DNA of 41,366 nucleotides from Clostridiales bacterium (GTDB taxonomy: Bacteria > Bacillota > Clostridia > Lachnospirales > WQUN01): NCBI GenBank assembly GCA_031269465.1, contig JAISZB010000222.1:1-41366 (forward strand). Reading direction: 5' to 3'. This document shows positions 16,153 to 24,383 of the stretch, one piece after another. The notes below the pieces were generated by a model that worked only from the letters and a program-made list of their open reading frames with translations, had not been told where the DNA came from and ran no database searches. Within the stretch, counting starts at the first letter, position 1. Each line of letters starts with the position of its first letter. The position numbers and the translations under genes were made by a program.

Positions 16153-17808
16153 CTACTCTGCAGAAATAATATAGTAATATATCGGCTGTCCGCCATATAG
16201 AACTTCAACTTCCGAAATGGAATGCGTATTTTTCGTGTACTCCGCCAGAGCCTCAGCATCTTCCCGCTTTGCGTCTTCCCCGTAGTAGATGCTTATGACT
16301 TCCGCGCCTGGAGACGTCATGGAGTCAATCATCTCTTTTGCAGACTGCTCCAAAGTCTTTGACACAATCTCAATTTTCCCATCAATAATGCCGAGGAAAT
16401 CTCCTTCCGTGATCTCCCTGCCATTATTGACGGTGCTTCTTACGGCGCTGGTAATCTGGCCGGAATGCGTTTGCTCCATGGCTTCAGTCATATACATCGT
16501 GTTCTCTTCAACGCTCAGCGTCTGAGCATAGCTTATAAGGCATGTGATTCCCTGCGGTATGCTTTTCGTCGGGAGAACGATTATTCTTTTCTCAGTATAC
16601 ATCTTTGCCGCCTGTTCAGCGACCAATATGATGTTTTTGTTGTTTGGAAGGATGTATACTACATTCGAATTCACTTTTTCTACAGCGCGGATCATGTCCT
16701 CCGCGCTTGAATTCATCGTCTGCCCGCCTTCAATTACATCATCCGCGCCTAGATTCCTAAAGAGCTCCTTGATGCCTTCTCCAAGCGCTACGGCCACAAA
16801 GCCGACTTCTTTGAAAGGCTTTGCGGACTCAGGTTCCACGCTGTGCGAGGAGAAGTTTATCATGCTGGTATGCTGAAGCCGCATATTTTCGATCTTTAGA
16901 TTAGAGAGGCTGCCTATCTTCAATGCTTTCTCAAGCACCTGGCCAGGGTGGTCAGTATGCACATGTATCTTTATAAGCTCGTCGTCCGCAACCGCTACAA
17001 TCGAGTCTCCCACTGATTCCAGATAACTCTTGAAATGGCTCTCCTGCTCCTCAGCTACGTTTTTAACCAGGATGAAGAACTCTGTGCAGTAGCCGTACTT
17101 GATTTCACCCGAAGCGGCGGCCGCGGCGCTAAAAGCCTTCTCCTCCGAAGCGGCGGCCGTTGCCGCGCCTATCTCCAAAAGAGGCTCCGCCGGCTTATTC
17201 ATTATTGCAAGCGCCCCAGAAAGAAAAAGCAAAAGCCCGTGCCCGCCGGCGTCCACTACTCCCGCTTGGCGAAGCTCCGCCAGCATCTGCGGCGTTTTTT
17301 GGAGAATTTCCTGGGCGTACTCTATGCTTGCCTTAAGAAGCGCTTCTACATCATCAGTTTCTTTGGCGAGTTCATCCGCCTTTTCGCCAAAAGCCCTTGC
17401 AATTGTCAGTATCGTGCCTTCCTTGGGCTTCATTACAGCCTTGTAGGCAGTCTCTGTGGCTTTTCGAAAAGATATGGCGGCATTGGCCGTACCCGCAATA
17501 TCCACGCCTTCCAGGCCCTTGGCGAATCCTCTGAACAGCTGGGAGAGAATGACTCCCGAATTTCCTCTGGCGCCGCGAAGCGAGCCGCCGGAGGCGGCCT
17601 TCGCCACATCATATATGTTGGGTGTGTTGAGCTTGTCAACTTCGCGGGCGGCAGCCAGCACTGTCATGGACATATTGGTTCCCGTATCGCCGTCCGGCAC
17701 CGGGAACACATTCATTGCATCCACTTCATGCCTTTTTTTGGTTAAAGCGTTTGCCCCGGCTATGATCATTTTCTTCAGTAGATTCCCATCGACGCTTATC
17801 GTACCCAA
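16153..17808 (-). CDS. fakA: Fatty acid kinase catalytic subunit FakA (YloV, DhaL-domain)
   Basis: A 551-aa cytosolic protein. The N-terminal DhaL kinase domain has the Mg-ATP motif PDGDTGTNMS (38-47) and the DAGGHGLL block; the middle and C-terminal parts match FakA/YloV and are expected to bind FakB. In Firmicutes, FakA with FakB phosphorylates exogenous fatty acids to acyl-phosphates for phospholipid synthesis. No fakB (DegV) gene is in the window. Translation starts at a TTG (17808) preceded by GGAGGAG at good spacing. It lies 129 bp downstream of asp23, the conserved yloU-yloV order. Confidence 0.92.
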   Translation of the reverse strand: MGTISVDGNLLKKMIIAGANALTKKRHEVDAMNVFPVPDGDTGTNMSMTVLAAAREVDKLNTPNIYDVAKAASGGSLRGARGNSGVILSQLFRGFAKGLEGVDIAGTANAAISFRKATETAYKAVMKPKEGTILTIARAFGEKADELAKETDDVEALLKASIEYAQEILQKTPQMLAELRQAGVVDAGGHGLLLFLSGALAIMNKPAEPLLEIGAATAAASEEKAFSAAAAASGEIKYGYCTEFFILVKNVAEEQESHFKSYLESVGDSIVAVADDELIKIHVHTDHPGQVLEKALKIGSLSNLKIENMRLQHTSMINFSSHSVEPESAKPFKEVGFVAVALGEGIKELFRNLGADDVIEGGQTMNSSAEDMIRAVEKVNSNVVYILPNNKNIILVAEQAAKMYTEKRIIVLPTKSIPQGITCLISYAQTLSVEENTMYMTEAMEQTHSGQITSAVRSTVNNGREITEGDFLGIIDGKIEIVSKTLEQSAKEMIDSMTSPGAEVISIYYGEDAKREDAEALAEYTKNTHSISEVEVLYGGQPIYYYIISAE

Positions 17809-17937
17809 AATTCTGACTCCTCCAATTGCGGATGTCTGGCATCCCTCATAATATCCGCTTCAAGCTTTTTAGGGATGATATCTGTTAAACACCGATCAGC
17901 CGGCCTTGAACCGAGAACAGGCGCATTTTTTCCATCC

Positions 17938-18291
17938 CTATTCGATCCTTACACCTTCGACAAATATGTTTACCTCTGTTACGGGCATGCCGATATTCTC
18001 TTCGACTCGGTATTTCACAGTGCTTATGGTGGAATCCGCTATCGCAGAGATATTCGTCCCGTATTCTACAATGATGTGGAGATCGATCACAATGGAGCTC
18101 TCAGTTATTTTGAGATGAATGCCTTTGGTGAGGCTTTCCATCTTTAGAAGCTGCACCAAACCGTCCTTGATGTTTTTCGCCGCCATGCCGACGATGCCAT
18201 AACAGTCAATGGCAGCCATTCCTGCGATTCGGGCTACGACTTCATTGTCTATTGTTATGACGCCATACTCATTTCTGATGCTTAAAGACAT
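17938..18291 (-). CDS. Asp23/Gls24 family envelope stress protein
   Basis: A 117-aa protein of the Asp23 family (YloU type): 'YGVITIDNEVVARIAG-AA', 'GIVGMAAK' and 'VEYGTNI-AIA' blocks and the C-terminal 'VNIFVEGVRI'. The start at 18291 is set by AGGAGG 7 bases upstream; upstream codons to 18390 are spurious. Asp23 proteins are linked to envelope homeostasis and often precede fakA/yloV, as here. It is probably transcribed from the promoter at 18560-18588, with a leader of about 260 nt that contains a short repeat copy. Confidence 0.9.
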   Translation of the reverse strand: MSLSIRNEYGVITIDNEVVARIAGMAAIDCYGIVGMAAKNIKDGLVQLLKMESLTKGIHLKITESSIVIDLHIIVEYGTNISAIADSTISTVKYRVEENIGMPVTEVNIFVEGVRIE

Positions 18292-18387
18292 TAAAGAACC
18301 TCCTCGGAGTGCTTGTGCATGCTCAGTCAGGCCTGGGGCGCCTCCGCCGGGTGGAAGGACGCGTTCAAAGATGATTCGACCGCTGCG

Positions 18388-18433
18388 CATGCCGATTTGC
18401 AGTTCCTAGGCAGTCCATATGCAAATCAGCATG
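18388..18433. repeat. Short terminal-repeat-only palindromic copy in the asp23 leader
   Basis: A 46-bp element: CATGCCGATTTGCAG, a TTCCTAGGCAGTCC centre, and ATGCAAATCAGCATG. Its centre matches that of the short copy at 10791 (TTCCTTAGGCGGCTTCC), so the two define a recurring short subtype. Confidence 0.6.
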
Positions 18434-18559
18434 TCTTGCCAACGGCGCATTGCCCCGCTTGTTGTAGAGCGCAGCCCGCTCAAATTATTTTGAATGCGCT
18501 CCAAATGGCGAACACATGATTTCAGGCGATCTTAGCATATATATCAATTGCTCATGAAT

Positions 18560-18588
18560 ATTATACATAATCAATCGGCATCTGGCAA
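18560..18588 (-). promoter_or_regulatory. Sigma-A promoter for asp23-fakA
   Basis: On the minus strand: TTGCCA (18583-18588), a 17-bp spacer and TATAAT (18560-18565). It points toward asp23 and is divergent from the glycosidase promoter 66 bp away. Confidence 0.6.
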
Positions 18589-18590
18589 CC

Positions 18591-18650
18591 TATACTGAAT
18601 TGCATATAAAAATTCCGGCTTTTAGTCTTGACTGCAATGCGCTCTTAAAC
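18591..18650. repeat. Half copy of the palindromic repeat between divergent promoters
   Basis: The left end TATACTGAATTGCAT is clear, followed by a diverged TTTAGTCTTGACTGCAATGCG arm. No right half is found. It lies between the divergent promoters for asp23 and the GH3 gene. Confidence 0.5.
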
Positions 18651-18653
18651 GTC

Positions 18654-18682
18654 TTGAAGTATTTCATAGTTGAGATTATAAT
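18654..18682 (+). promoter_or_regulatory. Sigma-A promoter for the GH3 glycosidase gene
   Basis: TTGAAG (18654-18659), a 17-bp spacer and consensus TATAAT (18677-18682), 51 bases before the start codon. Confidence 0.7.
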
Positions 18683-18733
18683 GTATACTGTTTGAGGAAG
18701 AGAAATTTATCATTTAATTGCGGGAGGATTAAT

Positions 18734-20992
18734 ATGCGCGATATTAAGGAACTGATTTCTCAAATGACGCTTGAGGAGAAGGCTGGCATGTGCTCCGGTT
18801 CAGATTTTTGGCACCTAAAGGGCGTGGAGCGCCTGGGCATTCCGCAGATTATGGTGAGCGACGGCCCGCACGGGCTGCGCAAGCAGGATCTCAGCAAGCA
18901 GGGAGATCATCTAGGCATAAACGACAGCATAAAAGCAGTATGCTTTCCAGCTGCTTGCGCTACGGCAGCTTCCTTTGACACAGAGCTGCTGTATACCCTT
19001 GGCTGCGCAATAGGCGATGAATGCCAAGCCGAGGATGTGTCCATAATCCTGGGTCCTGCCATAAACATAAAGAGAAGCCCTTTATGCGGCAGAAACTTTG
19101 AATACTTCTCAGAGGATCCTTATCTGGCTGGAGAGCTTGCCGCCTCTCAAATTAAAGGCGCTCAAAGCAAAAACATAGGGACGAGCCTCAAGCATTTCGC
19201 CGCAAACAACCAGGAGCATCACCGCATGTCCGCATCATCGGAGATAGATCCGCGAACTCTTCGGGAAATATACCTCAGAGCATTTGAAATCTGCGTCGCT
19301 AAAGCCCAGCCATGGACCGTCATGTGCAGCTACAATAAAGTAAACGGAGTTTACGCTTCAGAGCATCAGGAGCTTCTCACGGACATACTCAGAGGCGAAT
19401 GGGGCTTTGACGGCTTTGTCGTCAGCGACTGGGGAGCAGTAAACGACAGGGTGCTTGGACTGAAGGCCGGATTGGATCTTGAAATGCCCTGGGGGGGAGG
19501 CACCGACTCTCTTATTGTAAAGGCAGTTCAAGACGGCTCCCTTGATGAGGCGGTACTTGATCAAGCGGTATCTAGAATACTGGAAAAAGTGTTCAGGTAT
19601 TCTGAGAACCGATTGGATGGCGCCCGGTACGACAAGGACGAGCATCACGAACTTGCAGTCCGGTTTGAAAGGGAATGCGCCGTGCTGCTTAAAAATGAGG
19701 GAGTGCTTCCCCTGACTAAGGGAGATAAAATCGCCTTCATAGGTGAATATGCCAAAAAGCCCCGCTTCCAAGGAGGCGGCAGCTCCCATATAAATTCATT
19801 CAAGACTATAAGCGCTTTGCTTGCGGCCGAGAATATAGGCGGCGTAACATACGCTCCCGGATTTTGCGCCGACAAAGACGAGACTAATGATGAATGGCTC
19901 GCCGAAGCCGCAAGCGCCGCCGGCAACGCAAAGATAGCAGTCGTCTTTGCCGGCCTTCCCGACATCTTCGAGAGCGAAGGATATGATCGAAGCCATATGC
20001 GGCTTCCAGACTCTCAGAACAAAGTCATCGAGGCTGTTGCTAATGCGAATGAAAACACTGTCGTCGTCCTGCACAATGGAAGCCCGGTAGAAATGCCCTG
20101 GGCGGACAAAGTCAAGGGCATCCTTGAATTGTATCTAGGCGGGCAGGGAGTCGGCGAAGCCGCAGTCAGCCTTCTCTTTGGAGACTCCAACCCATGCGGC
20201 AAATTGCCTGAAACCTTTCCTCTGAAACTGTCAGACAATCCTTCATACTTGAACTTCCCAGGCGCTTCAAACAAAGTCTTCTACAGCGAGGGCGTCTTTA
20301 CGGGATACCGTTATTACGACAAAAAGCAAATGGATGTCCTCTTCCCTTTTGGGCATGGACTCAGCTACACGTCATTTGAATACTCTAACTTGCGCTTGGA
20401 CAAAGATGCTTTGCCGGATGACGGCGCTTTGACTGTTTCGGTTGATGTTTCAAACACAGGAGAGCGCGCTGGCAAGGAGATAGTTCAGCTTTACGTGAGC
20501 GATCTCACCTGCGCCGCCGTGAGGCCGGAAAAAGAGCTCAAGGGCTTTATAAAGCTCTCACTTGAAAAAGGCGAGACAAAGACTGCGACCTTTGTCCTGG
20601 ACAAGCGCTCCTTCGCGTTTTACGACGCAGATGAAAAAGATTGGCGCGCAGCAACGGGCAAATATGAAATTCTGGTAGGCGCCTCTTCCCGCAACCTGCC
20701 TCTAAAAACTGCAGTCAACCTATTTGAAGCCTCACCGAAGCAGCTTCGCATCACGCAAAACACTCTTATGGAGGAAATCCTGGCCAATCCCAAGCTTGCC
20801 GAGGCCGTCCAGGAATTCTTCAAAACACCTTCAGTCCTTCAGGGATCAAGCGAAGAGGCAAGCGAAGCCATAACCTCGGAGATGATGATTCGAACCATGA
20901 TGGAAGCGCCGCTTCGAACGCTTCGCACCTTCTACGGCTTCAGCCCTGAAAAGATGGATGAAACTGTAAGTTATCTCAATTCGCTGCTTTGA
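18734..20992 (+). CDS. Glycoside hydrolase family 3 beta-glucosidase-like enzyme
   Basis: A 752-aa enzyme without a signal peptide, so probably cytoplasmic and acting on imported oligosaccharides. GH3 N-terminal TIM barrel with 'VSDGPHGLR' (41-49), 'KHFAANNQE' (153-161) and the nucleophile D232 in VVSDWGAVND. The alpha/beta sandwich ('GGSSHINSF') is followed by the fibronectin-III-like domain ('FPFGHGLSYTSFEYS', 'GKEIVQLYV'). A further Met-rich helical tail of about 80 aa, from 'LRITQNTLMEEIL', follows the usual end; similar tails occur in some clostridial GH3 enzymes. Exact substrate (beta-glucoside or beta-xyloside) cannot be told from sequence. The start at 18734 has GGGAGG 6 bases upstream. 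A terminator follows. Confidence 0.92.
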   Translation: MRDIKELISQMTLEEKAGMCSGSDFWHLKGVERLGIPQIMVSDGPHGLRKQDLSKQGDHLGINDSIKAVCFPAACATAASFDTELLYTLGCAIGDECQAEDVSIILGPAINIKRSPLCGRNFEYFSEDPYLAGELAASQIKGAQSKNIGTSLKHFAANNQEHHRMSASSEIDPRTLREIYLRAFEICVAKAQPWTVMCSYNKVNGVYASEHQELLTDILRGEWGFDGFVVSDWGAVNDRVLGLKAGLDLEMPWGGGTDSLIVKAVQDGSLDEAVLDQAVSRILEKVFRYSENRLDGARYDKDEHHELAVRFERECAVLLKNEGVLPLTKGDKIAFIGEYAKKPRFQGGGSSHINSFKTISALLAAENIGGVTYAPGFCADKDETNDEWLAEAASAAGNAKIAVVFAGLPDIFESEGYDRSHMRLPDSQNKVIEAVANANENTVVVLHNGSPVEMPWADKVKGILELYLGGQGVGEAAVSLLFGDSNPCGKLPETFPLKLSDNPSYLNFPGASNKVFYSEGVFTGYRYYDKKQMDVLFPFGHGLSYTSFEYSNLRLDKDALPDDGALTVSVDVSNTGERAGKEIVQLYVSDLTCAAVRPEKELKGFIKLSLEKGETKTATFVLDKRSFAFYDADEKDWRAATGKYEILVGASSRNLPLKTAVNLFEASPKQLRITQNTLMEEILANPKLAEAVQEFFKTPSVLQGSSEEASEAITSEMMIRTMMEAPLRTLRTFYGFSPEKMDETVSYLNSLL

Positions 20993-20999
20993 CTTTTTT

Positions 21000-21032
21000 A
21001 GCCCACAGGCTCAAACCTTTGGGCTTTTTTTC
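21000..21032 (+). terminator. Intrinsic terminator of the GH3 gene
   Basis: AGCCCA-c-AGG and CCT-t-TGGGCT arms followed by seven T residues, 8 bases after the stop codon. Confidence 0.85.
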
Positions 21033-21163
21033 CCTCATTCCCCTTTTTAGAGATTTTTTTCCTGATATTCCTGATATTATTTAGAATCTTACTTTATATT
21101 TCATCCCCTTTTCGCTCATAATATTTTAGTATATAAAGTCTGCAATTCAAATATCAGTTTGCG

Positions 21164-21296
21164 TATACTGATTTGCATTGAAAGTTTCGATTTTAAATCT
21201 TGATTATACAGCGAGAGCAAAATGCCGATATCAGTAGCACCACTCAATGGAAAATCAAGGCTCCAAAATCAGTACATTTGACTGCAAATCGTTATA
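21164..21296 (+). repeat. Palindromic MITE-like repeat, full copy upstream of the chemoreceptor
   Basis: 133 bp from TATACTGATTTGCAT to CTGCAAATCGTTATA, with TCTTGATTATACAGCGAGAG, a central AAAATGCCGATATCAG and a right arm AAAATCAAGGCTCCAAAA. It ends 36 bases before the chemoreceptor start codon, so it forms most of the upstream region. Confidence 0.8.
21205..21231 (+). promoter_or_regulatory. Candidate sigma-28 (SigD)-like promoter inside the repeat
   Basis: TATA (21205-21208), 15 bases, then GCCGATAT (21224-21231). This differs by one base from the Bacillus SigD consensus TAAA-N15-GCCGATAT. It lies about 100 bases upstream of the chemoreceptor gene, a class usually controlled by this sigma factor. 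The motif is part of the repeat core, so it could be coincidental. Confidence 0.3.
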
Positions 21297-21332
21297 GATT
21301 TGATATTTTTTCATTATAAAGGGGTTGAAACT

Positions 21333-23609
21333 ATGCTCAGAAAGATGCTTAACCATTTGAGAATTCGAGGGAAATTAGTGCTTAATTGTTCAGTGATAAT
21401 GGCTATTTCCATCGTATTAATCGCATTCAGCTTTTTTTCCCTATACAAGCTTATGAATAGATTCACAAAAACAGATGAGACGGTTATCAAGCCTATGATA
21501 TATGTATCAAACATGCTTGAGATCAGCAGCTCCATTAGGGTCAACAGCAGGGAGTCAGTCATTTTCGCACAAGACAAGCAAGTTCTCGCTGAAAGGCTTG
21601 GAGACCTCAGGCAGGCAATGGCAGATCTAAAAGCCGTGACAAACACATACATGAACGCTGTGTCAAATTTCTCAGGCCCAGGCAATGATGAATATGACTC
21701 CGTCACTCAAATAGTAGACTCCCTGCCAGCATTTGAGGCAAATCTCAACAGCTTCATAGATCTAATGCAGGATGGAACTTCCGATCAGGCCGCTGAAATG
21801 CTATTCTCTGAACTGAAGCCGTCTTTTTCCTCTATAATATCAGCTATAGCAAGTTTGGCTGAAATCAATTCCAAGCAAAGCGGAACTTCAGTGTCTGAAG
21901 CCCAAAAAATTACAGCACAGTCCGCAGTTCTTTTGATTATCTTCACAATTTCAGGCTTCATTTTGGCCTTTGCCTTCTGCTGGCTGATAGTGGAGAATAT
22001 CGTATCCTCTATTAAGCAGGTTTTAGCGTCTGCAGACGAAGTGGCAAACGGAAATATGAACATAACGCTTAACGTAGAAAGCGTAGATGAAATCGGCATG
22101 CTCTCCCGAAGCTTCCGAAATATGGCTTCCCATATGACAGACGTAATCACCGACATAAACAGCGCGGTAAGCGAGCATATGCAAGGAAATACCTCTTACG
22201 CAATCAACCTTGAAGGATATGAAGGCATATATCTTGAAATGGGCAGAGGGCTCAATGAAGCTCTTTCATTTTACCGCTCTCGCTTGAACGAAGTGCTGGA
22301 TATCATGTATGAAATAGGAAATGGCAACTTCACGCCTGAACTCGGAAGCAATCCTAGAGATTTTCAGAGGATAAACTCAGCGGCTGTAGGCCTTACCAAC
22401 AACATAGGAAATGTCATGAAAGAGATCGGAAAAATGGCGAATAAGATTTCAGAGGGCGATCTGCACTCCTATGTTGATTTAGGTCAGTATCAAGGAGGCT
22501 GGAGAGAGCTGTTCGAACAGCTGAACGGCCTCATGGACAATGTATCCGCTCCCATCAACGTCACTATAAGCGCCTTGAAGGAAATAGAGTCAGGTGATCT
22601 AAACGTGAAGATCACAAAGGATTTTATGGGAGACTTCGGGGCTATCATGAACTCCCTAGATGCAATGTCCAATAAGATCAAGTCATATATAGGCGAAATA
22701 TCAGAGGTTCTATCATTTGCTTCTGAAAACAACCTGAATCAGGAAATAACGCGGGATTATTCAGGCGACTTCAGCATAATAAAAGATTCTATAAACAAGA
22801 TTCTGAGCCAGTACAACGATATCATGTACAAGGTGATTGAATCCTCCAGAGCCGTAAACATAAGTTCATCCGTAGTCTCCGAAAGCAGCAACAGCCTTGC
22901 GGAAGGCACAACGCAGCAAGCTGGCGCAATAGAGGAACTAAACGCCACTGTAGAAAGCATAAACAACCAGACGCGCCAAAATGCGGAAAACGCCTCCAAG
23001 GCAAGCGCCATTTCCAATAAATCAGCAATAAACGCCTCTTCCTGCAATGAAGAAATGAAAAAAATGCTGGTTGCCATGGAAGGGATAAAGATATCTTCCG
23101 GCAAGATCTCAAACATCATAAAAGTAATAGACGACATTGCCTTCCAGACTAACCTTCTCGCGCTAAACGCCGCGGTCGAAGCCGCCCGAGCGGGAGAGCA
23201 CGGCAAGGGCTTCGCCGTTGTGGCTGAAGAAGTGAGGAATTTAGCCGGAAAATCCCAAACAGCCGCAAAAGAGACTACCGAAATGATAAGCGAGTCTATC
23301 GCGAATGTAAACTCCGGAACGGCCACAGCCCAAAACACCGCGCAAGCGCTTCAAAAAATAGTCTCAGACGCAAGTGAAATATCTAAACTAATAAGCGAAA
23401 TAGCAAAATCTTCGAACGAGCAATCTGAAGCTGTATCGCAAGTCAATATAGGACTCACCCAGATTTCACAGGTTGTCCAAAACAACTCAGCAACGTCCCA
23501 GGAAGTTGCGGCGTCCGCTCAGCAGCTTGCCAGCCAGTCCACTACCTTAGACTCAATGGTAAGCGTGTTCACTTTGAGAGCAAGCAGCAACCACAAAAAG
23601 TCAGCTTGA
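21333..23609 (+). CDS. Methyl-accepting chemotaxis protein with tandem HAMP-like modules
   Basis: A 758-aa transmembrane receptor. TM1 (about 15-40), a helical extracytoplasmic sensor of about 150 aa (four-helix-bundle type), TM2 (about 192-216), a HAMP domain, then further HAMP-like repeats ('[11 protein letters not shown]', '[11 protein letters not shown]', '[11 protein letters not shown]', '[11 protein letters not shown]'), and a standard signalling domain with the CheA/CheW-binding hairpin [20 protein letters not shown] and '[15 protein letters not shown]'. No CheB/CheR pentapeptide at the C-terminus. The ATG at 21333 has AAGGGG 8 bases upstream; the open frame's earlier TTG at 21300 is not the start. 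No other chemotaxis gene is in the window. Ligand unknown. Confidence 0.92.
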   Translation: MLRKMLNHLRIRGKLVLNCSVIMAISIVLIAFSFFSLYKLMNRFTKTDETVIKPMIYVSNMLEISSSIRVNSRESVIFAQDKQVLAERLGDLRQAMADLKAVTNTYMNAVSNFSGPGNDEYDSVTQIVDSLPAFEANLNSFIDLMQDGTSDQAAEMLFSELKPSFSSIISAIASLAEINSKQSGTSVSEAQKITAQSAVLLIIFTISGFILAFAFCWLIVENIVSSIKQVLASADEVANGNMNITLNVESVDEIGMLSRSFRNMASHMTDVITDINSAVSEHMQGNTSYAINLEGYEGIYLEMGRGLNEALSFYRSRLNEVLDIMYEIGNGNFTPELGSNPRDFQRINSAAVGLTNNIGNVMKEIGKMANKISEGDLHSYVDLGQYQGGWRELFEQLNGLMDNVSAPINVTISALKEIESGDLNVKITKDFMGDFGAIMNSLDAMSNKIKSYIGEISEVLSFASENNLNQEITRDYSGDFSIIKDSINKILSQYNDIMYKVIESSRAVNISSSVVSESSNSLAEGTTQQAGAIEELNATVESINNQTRQNAENASKASAISNKSAINASSCNEEMKKMLVAMEGIKISSGKISNIIKVIDDIAFQTNLLALNAAVEAARAGEHGKGFAVVAEEVRNLAGKSQTAAKETTEMISESIANVNSGTATAQNTAQALQKIVSDASEISKLISEIAKSSNEQSEAVSQVNIGLTQISQVVQNNSATSQEVAASAQQLASQSTTLDSMVSVFTLRASSNHKKSA

Positions 23610-23619
23610 TCACACGCTT

Positions 23620-23644
23620 GCAAGGCGCCCTTTGGGCGCCTTGC
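23620..23644. terminator. Perfect hairpin between chemoreceptor and amidase genes
   Basis: GCAAGGCGCCC / GGGCGCCTTGC, 11-bp perfect arms with a TTT loop, between two convergent genes. It lacks a T-tract, so it may be a bidirectional terminator of low efficiency or a 3'-end stabiliser. Confidence 0.55.
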
Positions 23645-23675
23645 CGCAACGTGGCAACTACGCTCGTTTAATGTA

Positions 23676-24185
23676 TCAGCCTCTTCTATAGCCCTCTATA
23701 TGAATGAATCTGATCCCATGGATATCATAAGTGGACAGCGGACGCATATCGCTGTCGATGGAATGCGCGGCCACTAGCACTGAAGCAAGCGTCAACGGCT
23801 TTTTCAACGACACTATTACCGGTGTGTGCTGATATATTTTCTTGTCCAATATCAACTGGACAATGTCTCCAGGCTGAATCTGATCAATTCCGCACACGCT
23901 GCCAAACGGCCCGGCGCCTTTATTAGCCGTGAGGAATTCAAACAGAAACTGCACTGAAGTCCAAGCAGGCGCTCTGTTGTTGATGTCATAATAGTACCAG
24001 CCTATGTCCTTGACGTGATTCATAATCCCCGTACCCGCGTAGATGCACTGCGAAGCAAAGTTCGTGCAGTCGCCGCCTATCGCCTCAAAGTCATAGTATT
24101 TCGGATTGCGCATCCTTGCCCATTTATGAGCGTAGGCTACGGCAGCTTCCCTGTTGTAAGGATATATCCGCTTTGTCTCAGCCAT
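23676..24185 (-). CDS. Amidase_6 domain protein without signal peptide
   Basis: A 169-aa protein that is almost entirely one Amidase_6 (CHAP-like, papain-fold) domain: 'YNREAAVAYAHKWA' opening, the nucleophile block GGDCTNFASQC with C40, and H120 in 'YQHTPVIV'. Family members are predicted cell-wall or peptide amidases, and many are exported; here there is no signal peptide or transmembrane segment, so it may act inside the cell, in the spore or forespore, or leave by lysis. Strong ribosome binding site (GGGAGGG, 7 bases before ATG). Divergent from dnaB. Confidence 0.82.
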   Translation of the reverse strand: MAETKRIYPYNREAAVAYAHKWARMRNPKYYDFEAIGGDCTNFASQCIYAGTGIMNHVKDIGWYYYDINNRAPAWTSVQFLFEFLTANKGAGPFGSVCGIDQIQPGDIVQLILDKKIYQHTPVIVSLKKPLTLASVLVAAHSIDSDMRPLSTYDIHGIRFIHIEGYRRG

Positions 24186-24243
24186 ATTGCAGCCCTCCCT
24201 TTTTCAAGCTTAATCAGCTCTCATTTACATTCTATGTTTGGAC

Positions 24244-24272
24244 TTGCAATAGGTTCTTGCTTAGGCTATATT
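24244..24272 (+). promoter_or_regulatory. Sigma-A promoter for dnaB
   Basis: TTGCAA (24244-24249), a 17-bp spacer and TATATT (24267-24272). The predicted transcription start is near 24279, inside the left arm of the inverted repeat described next. Confidence 0.5.
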
Positions 24273-24274
24273 AT

Positions 24275-24359
24275 ATTAGAGGTTTTCAAGAGGCCGTTTT
24301 CTTCCGGGAGCCTTGCCTCACCCAAGCCGTACTTTGAAAACCTCTAATTAGGGTTTCAA
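24275..24359 (+). promoter_or_regulatory. Inverted repeat with alternative pairing in the dnaB leader
   Basis: A perfect 15-bp inverted repeat, ATTAGAGGTTTTCAA (24275-24289) and TTGAAAACCTCTAAT (24334-24348). A third segment, GGGTTTCAA (24351-24359), repeats the left arm with one change and could compete for the right arm, forming a short hairpin just upstream of the AAGGAG site of dnaB. This is the geometry of a mutually exclusive RNA switch or a protein operator. No known element is recognised. Confidence 0.45.
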
Positions 24360-24383
24360 GCGAGCCTTAAGGAGCAGTAGCAT

